64,000 nt of DNA from positions 24,848,214 to 24,912,213 of the forward strand of contig CAVLJG010000003.1 in NCBI GenBank assembly GCA_963669975.1, read 5' to 3'. The stretch is from Acanthoscelides obtectus (taxonomy: Eukaryota; Arthropoda; Insecta; Coleoptera; Chrysomelidae). This document shows, in pieces, positions 43,324 through 56,844 of this stretch. The notes below the pieces were generated by a model. The model ran no database searches. It saw only the letters and a list, made by a program, of their open reading frames with translations, and was not told the origin of the DNA. Every line of letters starts with the position of its first letter. Within the stretch, counting starts at the first letter, position 1. The translations under genes and the position numbers were made by a program.

Positions 43324-46292
43324 TACTTGATAGTGAGTACGAGTACATATTTCTTTTGTATATATATATTGTATTATTTTTTCTTCACAAGGACTATTGG
43401 TGAAGACCAAGGTGAAGACCATGATAGAGACGGAATAATGACGCATCGCCCATATTTGACCAAAACTTGCACACCATCGATCCAAGACGAATTATTCTCG
43501 TTTCGGGTAGAGGATATTCATTAGTTCCCGTTTTCAAAAGCCGTTTTATATTGAACTAGGATGAGAATTACTAGACACGAAATTCAAGTATCAATTTTGT
43601 TACAACCGAATGATGTTCCACTGTTTTTATTTCCAAACAAAAAATCGGGTTCTACCATCTATGACATTTTGATCTAGAATTTTATTTCAAGATGACTATC
43701 AGTTCATGGAAAGTAAAAAGTCGATGTAATTTATTATAGTAATACGTTATAAATTAATGTCTAGAAACAGTAGTTAGTTACAACGCTGAATATATACGAG
43801 ATCAACCGTCCTTGACCTTATCAATTAATAAAACAAATCTGTCCTCGGCAACGCGCCACTCGTTACGTTTTGTATATCTGAAGACTAGTTCGATCCAGCT
43901 TTTAAGTCAAAGAAGGAAGCAAGTAAGCAATTGGACATGAGCGTTAAAAGACATAAGGGGAACGGAAAAATAACTTTGTTTTGTATCATGGAACTAGGAA
44001 TTCACGACTTAATTTTTCAAGCTACTTGACCCTGACGACTTGAAATCAAGCCAAGCTCAACCCAACTACTAAATATAAGCAATCTAATATCAAGTCAAGT
44101 ATTTTTTCTATCTGCCCTGAATTATAATGATTATTTTTAAGTTGTGCCTGATAGTAACTACATAGGTGTATGTTATTATATTTTGTTCTTGTAAAAAACA
44201 TGTAAAATTAGTTGTTAAATTGTTTTTTTTTTTTTAGAATTTTAGTTTTAATTTGTTCGTATGTTCAGAGAAAACCTGTGTATAGTTCTATTCACGGTTT
44301 TTGGCGGTTCAAGGTAAAACTACAGGAATTGCTTTCATACGTATCCATCTCTCTCATACATACACATGCAACATGCCCCTGTGTGTGAACGTTAGCGGTA
44401 AGCTCAAAGAAATACGTTTTTTAGTTGCGTGTCTCCGTCTCAAAAACTTTGTAGTTAGGTATGAGTGTCCTTCCATCATATTTGTCAGAGTGACAAATTA
44501 CTTGACATCGGCGTGCAATCTGAGTTGTCCTGTTATCAATCTTCAATATAAAATTGTACAATGCCCGCAAATACGATCAATGGAGAAGACCGATAGCTCG
44601 TGCTAAGTTTATTAGAGTACTTCCAGGAAGAGGATGAAAACAGCGGTACCCTTCATGCGTACTGGAGAGAGTAGCAGATGCGCTGAAGATTAGTCTGCGT
44701 CCATGGTACGGAGACTGGGTATGTTTATTTATTTCATATGGCGTTGATGAGGTAACCGCCAAGAACGGTGACTACAACTATATCTGTGTTGTGTCCCTCG
44801 CTATAAGAAAACATACTTTTCATAGATGACCCAAAAGCCCTTGTTTCTGCCGCTGATCTTGATTTTTTTTGTATTTGTCGACGCTGCGTGCATGCGTCTT
44901 TTGAGATGGCACTGTACAGTCTCGCGAAAATTTTCAATTTTCCACATGATTATAAGAACAAGAATACAAAATACGGCTCATCGTTTGTATCACTGAACAT
45001 AATAGAACAATAATGTAATTTAACATTAAGTATCAAGTAGTCTGAAAATGCCTAACCTCAGGTCAAGTAGAACAATAAGAAAACCAAGTGTAAAGCATAA
45101 ATGTTTCATTTCATTGTCTAGTCAAGTAGCCTATAAAAATATCAACCTACCTAACTTGAAGAATCCCTAATGCATTATTAATATTTCAAATAGCAGCCGC
45201 TTGTTAACCATATGATATCCTAAATAGTCTTCATATATAGTAAAACACCTAAAATAGAAACCGATCGGAAGTAGCTTTAACTAACTAACAATACAAAATA
45301 ATAGAACTATTTTCGAAAGAACCAGATTATTTTACATTTTTGTTTCTTTTTGCACTGCCTGAGTACTTTCCAAGTCTCCTCGCAAATGGGAAATGCCGAC
45401 GAAAGATCTTTGGCAAAACGTGCAAAATCTCAGGAAAGTTGTTTGCGTCATGACAAAAGTGAAAATAAAGCAGTCGCCATAATGCTATGCTAAAACCTAA
45501 TCATCGTTTAATTCACCAATTAAATACATATGGTTTATATTTACGAATCGAAGGCGTGCGCGGTCTTTTTCCTCAAACAGGTGTGACACACTTAACTACG
45601 CACTTGACCCAAATCGAAGCTAAAATAAACGCTGCAGCCAACAATTCAGGCTGAACGATTAGCCATGATTTCAACGTTGACTTTTCATGGGCACCATTCA
45701 CGACTCGAACTGGTAAACACATCATCTGGAGCACAATGCTCGCTGATCTTGGTTCGTTCAATTTAGTCGATGCCGATTTGTTCAAAACTGACAGCTGCGA
45801 ACTCACGAAAATTTTGCAATTTTTTTATTTTGCAATAAGTACATCTATATTCTTATGTTTATATGAAGACATGGGCCCTATTAATGGATAACTGAAGCAG
45901 ATAGTGTAGAAATATTGCTAGAGGATGTAGACCAGGCGCTGCCTGGAACTGAGCTTGCAAACTGTAGGACTCCACCTTATGAACAGAGATCAAAAAATAA
46001 TAATCCGGATCTTACCGGACCACTTTTTGGTCCGTTATTTAATCCCCTCCCCTCTTAAGTAATTACAAAATAAGTTTCTTTTGCTCCGACTATTTTTTTC
46101 CTAATTTCGCGGAATATTCTGAACAAAAAAGGTACTCGGAAACTGTTACTGAGGTTACTCGTTTTCGAGCCGTGTGACTGCAAAACCCCAAAAATGACTT
46201 GAACAGTCTTCGGACCCCAAACTGGTTCTCGGATTATCTGCAAAAAGAAATTAGAACTATCATGGAAGAGTAGATTCAATATCAACACTCTC
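43324..46292. other. Long unassigned region
   Basis: About 3 kb with no recognised gene. CAAGTAG/CAAGTCAAGT words recur near 44025-44105 and 45030-45130. Two stretches, about 44850-44940 and 45740-45830, share CGCTGATCTTG and, about 80 bp on, CGAAAATTTT-CAATTT, which may mark an old duplication. Confidence 0.4.
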
Positions 46293-46894
46293 TGTGGACT
46301 TTGAAGTTGAGTCATTAATTTTCAGATAATGATTGTAAAAGGAAGATAAACCAAAATATGTGTGTAAAAATAAAAAAAAATTAAAAAAAAATGTTTACCT
46401 TGTTTTATAAAGTATCCTCCGACAAGTATTTCAGTGCGGACCTGTATTTGATCGTGAGGTCCCCTGTGAGGTCTTAAGTCACCTGATTCACGAGCCCGTT
46501 GTACTACATTAACAAAGGCACGAGGGCTTGGTTGCACTCGATTGGGAAACCGATCCGCATAAACATGTGCCATTTTTTATTTCGTTTGAGCCACGCAACA
46601 CACTATTCACTGACACTGACTGTATACAAATGAATAAAATAATTGTAAAAACATCGTTAGAAATTCTTTCGCTTTTTTGTTTCCGACGCGATGAACCGAT
46701 ACGGCGGATTATATCCGTTGTCGCCAAACACGAGCACATAATATTATTATTGAGACAGGGCGGTACTCAAACTTCCAAAGGGCTATAACTTTGTTACTTT
46801 AATTTTACCAGAAAAATGGTAAAGGAAAAAAACATTTCTTTTGATCAGATCTACTCACTATTAAAATAAATGACTCAACTTCGAAGTCACCCTG
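46293..46894 (-). mobile_element. Deletion-derivative family M, copy 3
   Basis: Both ends are present: GACTTTGAAGTTGAGTCATT near 46298 and the inverted ATGACTCAACTTCGAAGTC, ACCCTG at 46871-46894, followed by TA. The transposase start (MAHVYADRFPNRVQPSPRAF, 46573 leftward) has the same internal deletion as copy 1 and a further short deletion after PHR. Confidence 0.82.
46390..46573 (-). pseudogene. Family M transposase N-terminal remnant, copy 3
   Basis: The frame reads MAHVYADRFPNRVQPSPRAF, NVVQRARESGDLRPHRG and PHDQIQVRTEILVG, then runs into a T-rich tract. It has the same Met-to-DRFPNR fusion as at 10857, so the deletion happened once before these two copies spread. No catalytic domain. 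Confidence 0.65.
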
Positions 46895-46984
46895 TAGAAG
46901 TACCTCCGTCTTTAAATAGGAATAACGCGCAATTGTTAGTTGGACTAGTCACAATATGCTAAGACGTCACCTTCGCATCATGGG

Positions 46985-47795
46985 GGTTGAAGATGAACGG
47001 CGTTTTGGGTGTCCTGCATCTTCGAAAATCAGACCGTCGTTTGGCATTAAGAATATTGAGTGAGCACTTACATTTGAACAGATTTACCGTTCACCCAATG
47101 TTGACTGAACATTTGCGAAACATCTGTGCCAAAATGATGCCAAAAAACCTCACAACTAGGCAGAACAATCGAAAAAGTGTCTTGATCTTCGCCTATGACC
47201 AAGATATCTTTAATCGTGTGATCACTGGACTCCTGGATGTTTCAGAGCGATCCTGGGACCAAGAGGCAAAGTCAGGACGGCACACAGTGAGGTTTCGTCG
47301 AGCAAAGAAAGCTCGAATGGGCATACCCAAGATCAAATCAATGCTGATTTTTTTGTGACAGGAAGGGAATCGTCCAAAAGAATTTGTTTCACATTCTTTT
47401 CTAGACCAGACAGCGGATACTCCATCATCAACACCCCATGTCACACTGCAATCTCCGTCGCAGAATGTTTGTCCTCAAAATGCATTCCTGTGGTTTCCCA
47501 GCCTCCATATTCACCATATCTCAGACCGTGTGACTTTTTGCTTTTTTCCGAAACTGAAAAATGTCCTGCAAGGACATTATTTAGGGAGCTTACAAAACGT
47601 TTGAAACAGTGTGACGGACATGCTGAAGGCCACAGCGGTTGAAAATTTTCAGCTACCACTACCAAGAGTGAGATCAACGTCTCCATATTTACCCAAGGAA
47701 ACTACTTTGAAGGGGATAGTAGTGATATTTGAAGAAGATTGAAATTTTGCTAATTAAAAAATCAATCTCATTACTTTTCTGCCACACCTCGTGTA
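46985..47795 (+). pseudogene. mariner transposase remnant (DD34D type)
   Basis: Decayed mariner: VEDERRFGCPASSK, SDRRLALRILSEHLHLN, LRNICAKMMPKNLTTRQNNR and IFNRVITG (just before the usual first Asp), then ARMGIPKIKSMLIFL. Later come TPCHTAISVAECLSSKCIPV, QPPYSPYLRPCDFFLF and a KATAVENFQ tail. The catalytic DESW box is lost and SPD reads SPY, so the triad is broken. CATTACTTTTCTGCCACACC at 47771 looks like its 3' terminal repeat; the 5' end is missing. It belongs to a different mariner subgroup from the element at 3928. Confidence 0.82.
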
Positions 47796-48343
47796 GCGGG
47801 GCTTACTATGCTTGAACCGGAAGAAATAAGACTGGAAAATCCTATTTCTGGAGTATTAGGTCTAAATCTGGTAAAACTTGGGACAATATTCAGAGGAATT
47901 CGCAAAAGAGGTCGATCGTTACCCTTGCTATTGGTAAAACTGTTATGGAGATTGTCCATGACGCGCTTAAACGCTTCTCTTAATTTCCTTTCTCGTAGTA
48001 CGGCTTGGTAATGATTTGTGCGCCACAGACACACCTAGCTACGTGAATTATACTCGTAAGCTGTTACCGGATGGACTAGCCGAGTAGCGGTCGTGCCGAG
48101 AGGTGGTTTGCCAGCTTGTTAGAATACCACGTTGTGTATGTATGTGGGTTAAAGGTCAGATATCGCCTAAAAGCTGCCTACAACGAGATGGGACCACTCC
48201 CAAAACAAAATAATTGTGAGAAAACACGAAATACATATTTTATTTAGATATTATGTTAAGTACAGAATTCACCGGAAAATATGTCAAGTGATATTCTGTG
48301 TTATTACCATCGGTGGTGAAGCGCAACTCGAATAAAAATGCGT
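47796..48343. other. Unassigned, with a possible SINE-like stretch
   Basis: At 48068-48230 GACTAGCCGAGTAGCGGTCG has an A-box look, but no clear B box follows, so a tRNA-derived SINE is only a guess. On the minus strand 48034-47796 stays open for about 80 codons (VMDNLHNSFTNSKGNDRPLL) with no known domain. Confidence 0.3.
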
Positions 48344-48599
48344 TAATAAAAGCAACCTTTTATTTAGCTGTTAATAAACTAAAATGAAAATTTAATTTTA
48401 TTACCGATTGGAAATATTTAAACGATAATGGGCTCCATCATCTCACGTAATAAAAACTTTTCCATCATGCTGTCAAAACGTGAACGCTTTTATTTGAAAA
48501 CTTGAGATGAAGGAGCTTCATTATAGTTAAATATCTCCAATCGGAAAATAATGTAAATTTTGTATTCACTTTAATAACAGCTAAATAAGAGCTTATTTT
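48344..48599. mobile_element. Foldback MITE with about 100-bp arms
   Basis: The left arm (48344-48447) includes TTTATTTAGCTGTTAATAAA, ACCGATTGGAAATATTTAAA and CTCCATCATCTCACG. The right arm (48501-48599) is its inverted copy: GAGATGAAGGAGC, AAATATCTCCAATCGG and AATAACAGCTAAATAAGA. A spacer of about 50 bp separates them. Confidence 0.72.
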
Positions 48600-51500
48600 T
48601 TAAAAATATATTTTTTTATTTATTTTTCACTTTCAATTATTTATGATGTAAAATAACTAGTTTGGTAATTTCAATATTATTTCCCTATACGAGTACTTCA
48701 TTAATATGACTGTATTACCTGCGCAATGAGAAAAGCGACCCCAAAACTTGACGCCTGGCTGAGGGCTGAGTGATCAGAGTGTGTACCAGCCACTGCGCAT
48801 ACGCAGGGTATCTGATGGTAAACATTTTAAACTGACTTGGGCACAGACTTATATTAAACTAAATCGTCAAATCTCTCCCGTAGGACTTCAAAAGCTAGTT
48901 AGCTAGATGCCAACTTACAGGTTTTACTAATATCTTCTGTTTTCATAGTTAAAAATCACAATCAAGTCATTACCTTTTCTATACACCTGAAACTACATCT
49001 GCATATTTTGTTTATCCTTCTATCAATCACCTAACTCATAAATATTGTCTGTCTTTGGACAAAGATGTGAGTTTTTTCATCTGCGTTTTAAAAAATAGCA
49101 GGCATTCCAAACAATTAACATGTACTGTTCCCCCTCGTTGAACAACTCATCACCGCATGAAGGGAGGCTTTTCAATAATTCTTCCAAATAACTAAATAAC
49201 AGTAACAATTTCCAACACAGATTTCCGACTCTTTATACCAAGAATTTACAAGAAATAAGCAAATATTGTTGAGTCAATTTACACTGAACTGGATGACAAT
49301 TCGTTTGTTGGTGTTCATAAGTTCATATGTCGGATTTGTCAAAGCGTATTGTTACCAGGTGGATCGGACAGATGTTCCTTAGAACAAGCACGAAAATCTC
49401 TCAGAATTGCTACTTTTCCCCCAATATGGCACCCCTGTCAAAGCACCACTGGTTCTCCTGAGCTGCTTTCCAGTGACTCCCTTGAGTTACTCGGTATAGC
49501 TTTGAGTAACTTAGTAGTACTCAGTACTAATACGTTGTATTGCCATGCATAATTTCCTAGAGCAGTTCGAGAGCATATCACTCTGAAACCAAATATCACT
49601 CAGGTGTCAAGATTCGGGGTCGTTTTTATAGACTCCATGACAGTAGGATAGGATACTTCCTGGGGAATGATGCCAAGTTCTGACAGCTGTTGACGTTTAA
49701 CACTAAAGTTTGGGAATGCATCCACTTTCAGCAAAATAATATGTGCTAGGTTATTCATATTTCAACTTATTGCAAAATTAATTTCCGTCTTAGAGATAAA
49801 ACCGACGGACGACGACGGGACTTGTACACTTTTTCTTCAAAAAATGACTCGGGGGCTGATTTTTCTACCAGTGTTCAAGAATACACTTCCCGGTAAGGCA
49901 ATATAACAATAATCTCACTCGTTTCAAAAATTGACTCCACGAACCGCTATAATAACAAACAATCACTTCTTCAATTTCTTCTAAAAATATATGTGAAACC
50001 ACTGAATCATAAAAGACGAGAAGTGATGTATTTTCTGTTCAAGATTTGGTGGTAAAATCAACTGTAGGAATATCACAACTATGTGGAGTCGCCAGGAATC
50101 TTTTTTTTGCAGAAATATCCATAACCTGACCAAGGTCTATATCGAGCGACAAAAAGCTGGCCAAAGTGGCGAACATATATCATCAGGACAATCCCCGAAA
50201 TGAAATGAGAGAGTTAAGCTTTTTGCGGCAAAACATTTGTAACAAAAAGCCGAGGAAGTTGTCGACAGAACGCAGTGTAAAGGAATGACTGTCGTCAAAG
50301 CAAAGCTTATAGAGGGTGATGAATTGTTCGTGTTTGAGATGGACACAAGGCAAAAACCGTTATTAAATCTAAATGTTTCATAGTTATAATTATTTTTTTT
50401 AACAGAGTCGATGTATACCGGGATAGTCAGTTACTTATAGAAAAATTTGAATATTGCTCGGTTTATTAATAATTCCACACATACATATATTGTACACAGA
50501 GACAGGCAATTCACAGCGAAAACTGCCTCGACTTTTCACCAGCAATAATATAAATGTTGCCAAAAAGGGGAGGATGTACAACAGACTTATCTACAGTTCC
50601 ATCTTTCGCGGCTACTCGTGTGCCAAAGGTATGACCTACCCACAGGTTGATGTTTGGGTTTGATGCACGTAGCCAAAATTTGCTTCCCCTTGCCCTCGAG
50701 TGCCAGCCTATTCGTTGGAGCTTCAAACCCATGAAATGTCAAAGCTCTCAATTTGTTATAAATATGTAAATACCTGTTCGTTCTAGTAGTGCCGATTATT
50801 GAAAGGCACTTATAAATACAAAAATACATTTGCCTATAAAATCTAATGAATAGAAAATGAAATTTTGTTAAGAGCGAATCAACTCAGTATTCAAACAAAA
50901 AAAAAATACGAATGGAAGCCAAGCAAATAGAAACTAAAATTATATCAGCAAAGGAAATAGCCCTCAGCTGCGACATTGACAGTAATGACAAATACAAGTT
51001 AGAACAACTTTTTATTATGTTCCAGTCGTCATCTCGGGTGTGAAGGCTCCGATTTTAAAGCCCGTACGCTTCAAACCCAATTGCGATGTTGGCTGGAAAA
51101 CAGCTCTGGTTACCATTTCCATATTTTATACCATCCACAGGGGTGATTTGCATCCTCGCCTACGTCATAGAAAACATGTCATTTCCGAAGCAGTGAACTG
51201 CCGAGTGAACGTTATGCTCGAATGTAGTTTCCTTACTATCCCACATGTTATGAAACGGCCGTCAACACATATCGCGGCACGTGTACATCGTTAAAAGAAT
51301 GTTAGAAATCTCACGAGATAGCAATTAGTATGTTATGCAAATTGGAGGTATCTCCGTCTAACTGCATAGCATGACTCCCATTCATTCGATCGGCCTACGG
51401 TATTTGGTTCACATTCGTTTCCCTATTCGTGTCAGAGAGACACGATCTGGCTGTCACCAGCATACCGAATCAACTAATGATGAAGACGAAATGCAAATTT

Positions 51501-54500
51501 GACCCTACAAAGGCCTGAAAATTTTCAAAACCCCTGCGTATTTATCATCCGGCCAGCTCATTTCCTAGGTAGGTAAATTGAATGCGTACGACATTTCACA
51601 ACATTTTCAAAAGTCCCTACGTTCAGTGATTTGAACAGGAATTCGTTTTTCCCAAATAAATCACGCCTTGTTCCCAAGCGACCCAAAATTCAGCACAGAC
51701 GCCATCTTGAAATTTTCAACTGCCTCTTTAGCGTTAAAATATAGTATCCAAGCATCAATTTTATCCCGGATTTCAGCTTGCCAACTTGACCCGTTCAAAA
51801 AATAAGTACGATGGAACCGCGGTACATTCAAACGCCTCTCTTAATTCGCGTATATAATAGGCGAGTCTGTAGCGCACAAATCATTACCCGCCGCTACAAG
51901 AAAGGAAATTAAAATGTGCCAGCAGCAGCTCAACTACAGGAGACTTCCTGCTTACAGTTTCCTTTAACATGCTGTTCATAATTCCAATTAAGACAACAGC
52001 TAATTACCATGAAATTAGCAACGCTAAAATGAAGTACACACTACAGAAAACATTAATTGGCAAACCTTAAAACAATTAAGGTGCCCGGATCACACAACGC
52101 CGTTCGCAAGGTAGACCACAGGTGTAGACAATATATTGCGTTGTAGGGGTGTAGATAGGAAATATTCCATTTAATTTCTCAAAATTAACGAACATATTAC
52201 TCATGAAAAAACCTTTTACTTCCGATACCACTGGCGAAAAAGTATTGTAATAGCGCAATGTTATATGAAATGTAAATCACGCAGATCCCTGTCAAGTACT
52301 GCTCGGATTTAGATGAAATTTTCACACAAGGTGAAAAATCTTTATTTTTTGTAAATCGGACCGGTGACGGCGGAGCAAAGGGCCAACAACGAAAAAGAAA
52401 TGAAAATGCTTGTTTCGTCACTGCCAAGAACTTATCGAGCGATGAGGTGAGGTATGGGAGGAGGGGCAACGTTGTCAGAGGGGCAGGGAAAAGATCTATG
52501 AACTAATTGAGTGGGCTTGTTTGACTGACTTGATCCGTTTAATTTTCCTGTTTTACATGTTCGTAGCGCCTTGTTCTCAGGTGGCCTAACTAGTGCCGAA
52601 CATAATCCTTTATGAATTCCAGACAGCGTTGCGTATAAAGTGCAGGGTCAACCCACTTTTTTTATTATTATTATCGTAAAACCATATGAATTTAAGGTGT
52701 TACCAACGCGACAGTTGAAAGAATTTTTTTTTAAGTTTCTCTCCAATTGCTGGCCAAACAACTACAGATAACACGTCTAGTAGCAACGGAACTGGACTGT
52801 TCGTAGACTGGCTTCCATTCAATTAAACCTTCGCCTTTCTTGCTAAATGTTTGAAATTCTCGTTAAAGGATAACCTTCCAATTCAGCATCAGTAACGTTT
52901 TATTGCTGCCCAAGTTTGACACGGCCTGCTTTTAAACATTTCTATAAATGTTTTATTTTACGAAAATCATAGCGTAAAACATCAATACTGCGGAAACCTT
53001 ATCAAATTCAATTCAATTTCAAAAAGAGATGTTTCTCATAAGAGAGAGACAATCTAAATATTTTGTGGATTATCTTAGAAAGTAGATGGTAGATTCCGTT
53101 CAAACTGTGAAAATATAAAGTCTCCATAAGTTTTTAAAATTGTGACCAAAAGCAAGTACCACTTTACCATTCCATAACTAATATTTTTGCACTTTTCCTA
53201 TCGGCTAATTTTGATACAATTTTGCACATTCCTTGACTCCAAGAATCGAAACGATGGCAAACATATATTTATCTATGAAAGCTACCTGTAAGATATAATT
53301 ATTTCGAATTTATAAAAAGATACAGAAACTGTGGCATTCACTATTTAAAATTGAGTCTGACTTCTATTTTGACTCTGACAATATATGTATATCATATAGA
53401 ATTCACGAGTTGGTATGTCATTCTCCGGTCTTCGTTAAGCATTTTCCACACAGCAGTAACGTTTTCCTCTGTTACTCACTGTCGCGGCCTTCCTTCCCTC
53501 TCAGCGTTCTCCAGAGTGAGATTGCCCCTTACCACCTTAATATAGTCGTACGATGAGGACAATTATTCTTCAATGCAAGCGTCATTTCTTCTAAGCACTG
53601 GTCTATGCTTAAACCACGGGTAAAGATAAACTGCCCTTATCTCACTACGTGACCACGATGACATAGTTCGCACTTTACACTGTCAATACAAATGAACAAC
53701 TAAATCAACAGATGTGCTGCTGACTGCTACTATGCACTCATGGACATGTCTCACCATGCAGTAGCATGCATCCTCCTGCGTCCGTTTGTTAAGTCATATT
53801 GCAAAAATTTTATAGTACCCTTTTCAATTAATTTCTGAGTTAGTAAGTCCTAAGAAGTATAGAATCTCTATCTACGTCAATAAGTCGGCTGTATACCAGG
53901 AACATAATAGAGCAGCAAAGTTTTTTGGTTCCGTTGTTCGATCCCCCTGCTAACCAGCTGTTATTAGACCTAAAAGTACCTTGGTAGTAATTACAACCGG
54001 TGGACAGGTAGTGGAAATTGAATTGATAATCGAACGGGTCGCATACGTAATAGAATTTTTAATTGGGCTGGTAGCATGATATGGCATGACGGCCATACAG
54101 ACATTCAACATTCGATGCCGGTCGCTGGTTGGCGGTTTTTTACCTTGGTACGTTTCAGGAATATCGATTCCCAGAAATTGCTCAATTAAAAGTAATTCAA
54201 AATACCAGATAGGTGGTAGTTTCTATCGAAAAAAAGGAAGTATAAGTTGTGTTTCAGCATTATTAATGCTTTGGAACGCGGTGAAACAAAAAAATATATT
54301 TTGATATTACATCGTTCATCACTGAATCAACCGTTGTTTGAGTCATTTCGAGTTATAGGTCATAACACACATATAGAGTTACAGTTGTCCAGGCACTAGC
54401 GAAGCGAAAATTTTTGAAATGCAACGCGTTAACAGCAAAGAAATCGACTTTCTATACTGAACACCCAAGTAAGTTTCCCAGACTAATAAATATTTCATGA

Positions 54501-56070
54501 ACTAAAAGGAGAATTGCATCTAACTTTTTAACGTTTTATAGTTTCATATTGCCAGTTGATGTGTTGCTATTAAAATGGTTTGATTATATTATATATCCGA
54601 ACTATACTAACATGCTCAAACTTCACAAAATAAGTAATATAAAATGTAGCTAAGCTCATCCTTATTGACTAGATAGTAACGAGTCAATCTAAATGATTTC
54701 ATTTTTAAATTGTTTCCGTTAATAATTAATTTCATATTGCATCCATCTTGTCTGATCTCATCACCACCATATGGATGACAATAATTTGAACAAAACATCT
54801 AAACGTCTTATATGACATGTAATTTCCCAGAATATGACAAAAATATTTAGCATGTGTGCAACATGCGACGAACTTTTAAAAACAGAATCTGGGTTACCCA
54901 ACGCATTTATTTAACATACCTATTATACGTTACAATGTTTCAATTATAAATACTGATATGATATCTTTACAAATACTTATACCCGTTCTCAAAGCTCCAG
55001 TACCTCATTGACTTTTTTGTTTTGTTTTTAGGTAAGTCTTGGTCTAACTGAGAAAGGACAGAAGAAACGAGTGAGTAACTATGTAAGTTTTCCAATCACT
55101 ATGTAATATCACATTCTGGTACATCAATATTTTTCCAGAGAATACTGTTTAGGAGCTATCCTCAAAGCTTCGGCTAATAAAGCATTGATAGAATAGAAAA
55201 TCACTATTGAAGCGTCGATGGCGTTTAATAAGAAAGCAAATTCAATCAAAATTCCATTAGCACTTTCATCATCGGTTAAAATAAAATTACCTTCTGAAGG
55301 TTCTCTACTCGATATCATATCATCTCTTGTAATAAGATTCACGTACTCCTCGTATGTATCTCATTTTATATCTTTTTATTGAGTTCTTGGCCAAACTCAA
55401 GGGTATCACACCAGCTCTGTGTATTATTAATTTTATGTCTTCGAGGAATCGATTGTGAAACGATATCACAGCCACTTATCGTATTTTGCATTATAGCTAC
55501 TTCATTTTTTACTGTTGTTTGGTATTTTTTTCAATATTATCAATATGTCAAAGCTAACAATAATCGGGTTCATCAGAACGCAGATTGTTGTATGCTTAAC
55601 TGGAGTTGAAAAATACACATTGTAGGAAAAGTGCTCTGATAATGAAGTAGGTACCAGATGAAAATGAGAGAGACGTACCGATAACTGATGCATTTCAGAA
55701 TGTTTATTTAATACTCCAGCTCATGCTACATTCTGCGAACGGTTCACGAATGAGATTTAAGCAAAATTGAACCGCTGCAAGGATCACTATGAACTAACCT
55801 AACCTTAAGCTGTTCCACCAGAATTGACCCCGTACACGCTTTTTCGTGGGAAGGCCTCAATAGCTAGCTTATTTTAATATTCCCAAAAAAATACCACTGA
55901 TTTGAAAAGGTATGTCGCGAAGTGAGAAAAATGAACCGTTATGTAAAATGTGCTGAAGTTATTCCATGGGGTAGCTGACATAACATTTAAAAAATAAAAT
56001 TCGCACAGTTGGTGCCTCATTTTCAACAGAAACGTTTTGTTTAAAATGAGTATTTCTTTTTTAACTTGGT
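48600..56070. other. Long unassigned region
   Basis: About 7.5 kb without a gene I can support. A 48-bp block at 51865-51912 is an inverted match of 47980-48030. A block at about 52455-52505 resembles 58575-58634. Open stretches (50137-50346, 51040-51294, 52197-52469, 55124-55342) show no recognised domain or convincing splice sites. Confidence 0.4.
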
Positions 56071-56098
56071 TTTCTCAAATCTCCTAAGGGACACCCTG
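56071..56098. repeat. Orphan mariner-type terminal repeat end
   Basis: TCTCCTAAGGGACACCCTG followed by TA has the form of a right-hand end of a TA-targeting element (CAGGGTGTCCC on the minus strand). No partner end was found. Confidence 0.45.
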
Positions 56099-56099
56099 T

Positions 56100-56844
56100 A
56101 CTTTCTGGCTGAAGAAGACTTTTCTGCCATTTCGGCTGTAAAATTACTCGCTCCAGTAGCGCTAGACGCGATCAATATGTCGACATTCTCAGCTCATTAT
56201 GAGTACACAGGATTTTCTACCATGGATCTATTGCTAAATTCAATCTTAATACCTACACTTGCCGAAATACGAGTACTTTGCCAAATTTATGAAAACCGCG
56301 AAAGATTGTCAGTATTTCGACACGTTGTGGTCGTTTTTTGTACTAACGGTAATGGCATCGATCAAAAAATGATTCGGCACACGCAGTTTCACCAAAAATT
56401 TGCACTTTACTACGGTTAGAAGAGCTGCTTGCGACATACAGCTGTAATATTATTGTACGCAAGCGGCGTTTAGACAAGGTTGACAAATAATCACGTGCAT
56501 TATTCAGTATTGTTTATGTAACCGACTCGTTGGAGATTTTTTTCTGATTTAGGGAATATTTATGAATTTAAATACAAGATTGATTAGTAACTCTGGCACG
56601 TAGCTGTTGATTAGCAATAGCAAAATTTGATTATTTGCACACAGATTTAGTAGCCTACCTCCAATGTATCTTTGAATTCCAGTTTGAAATTATATGTTTC
56701 TGTAGAACATTTCCTTTTTATATATTAGTTACAGCCTCAATATTCAGATCCCGTTAGAGTCATTTCTTGTGCACAGTTTCAAAAAGCCCTTTCGACACCT
56801 CTCATTTTAACTCTAGGATAATTACAAAGTTGTACCTAGTTATA
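56100..56844. other. Unassigned sequence
   Basis: A 117-codon open stretch (56066-56419, +) overlaps the orphan end and matches no family I know. Nothing else seen. Confidence 0.35.

Noticed and set aside
50137..50346. Possible mariner piece (EGDELFVFEMDTR on the plus strand)
   Set aside because: Only a loose likeness to the GDESW box; neighbouring residues do not follow the mariner order and no terminal repeats are present.
55124..55342. Minus-strand hydrophobic frame that might be a receptor exon
   Set aside because: The edges lack convincing acceptor and donor sites and no receptor signature is visible.
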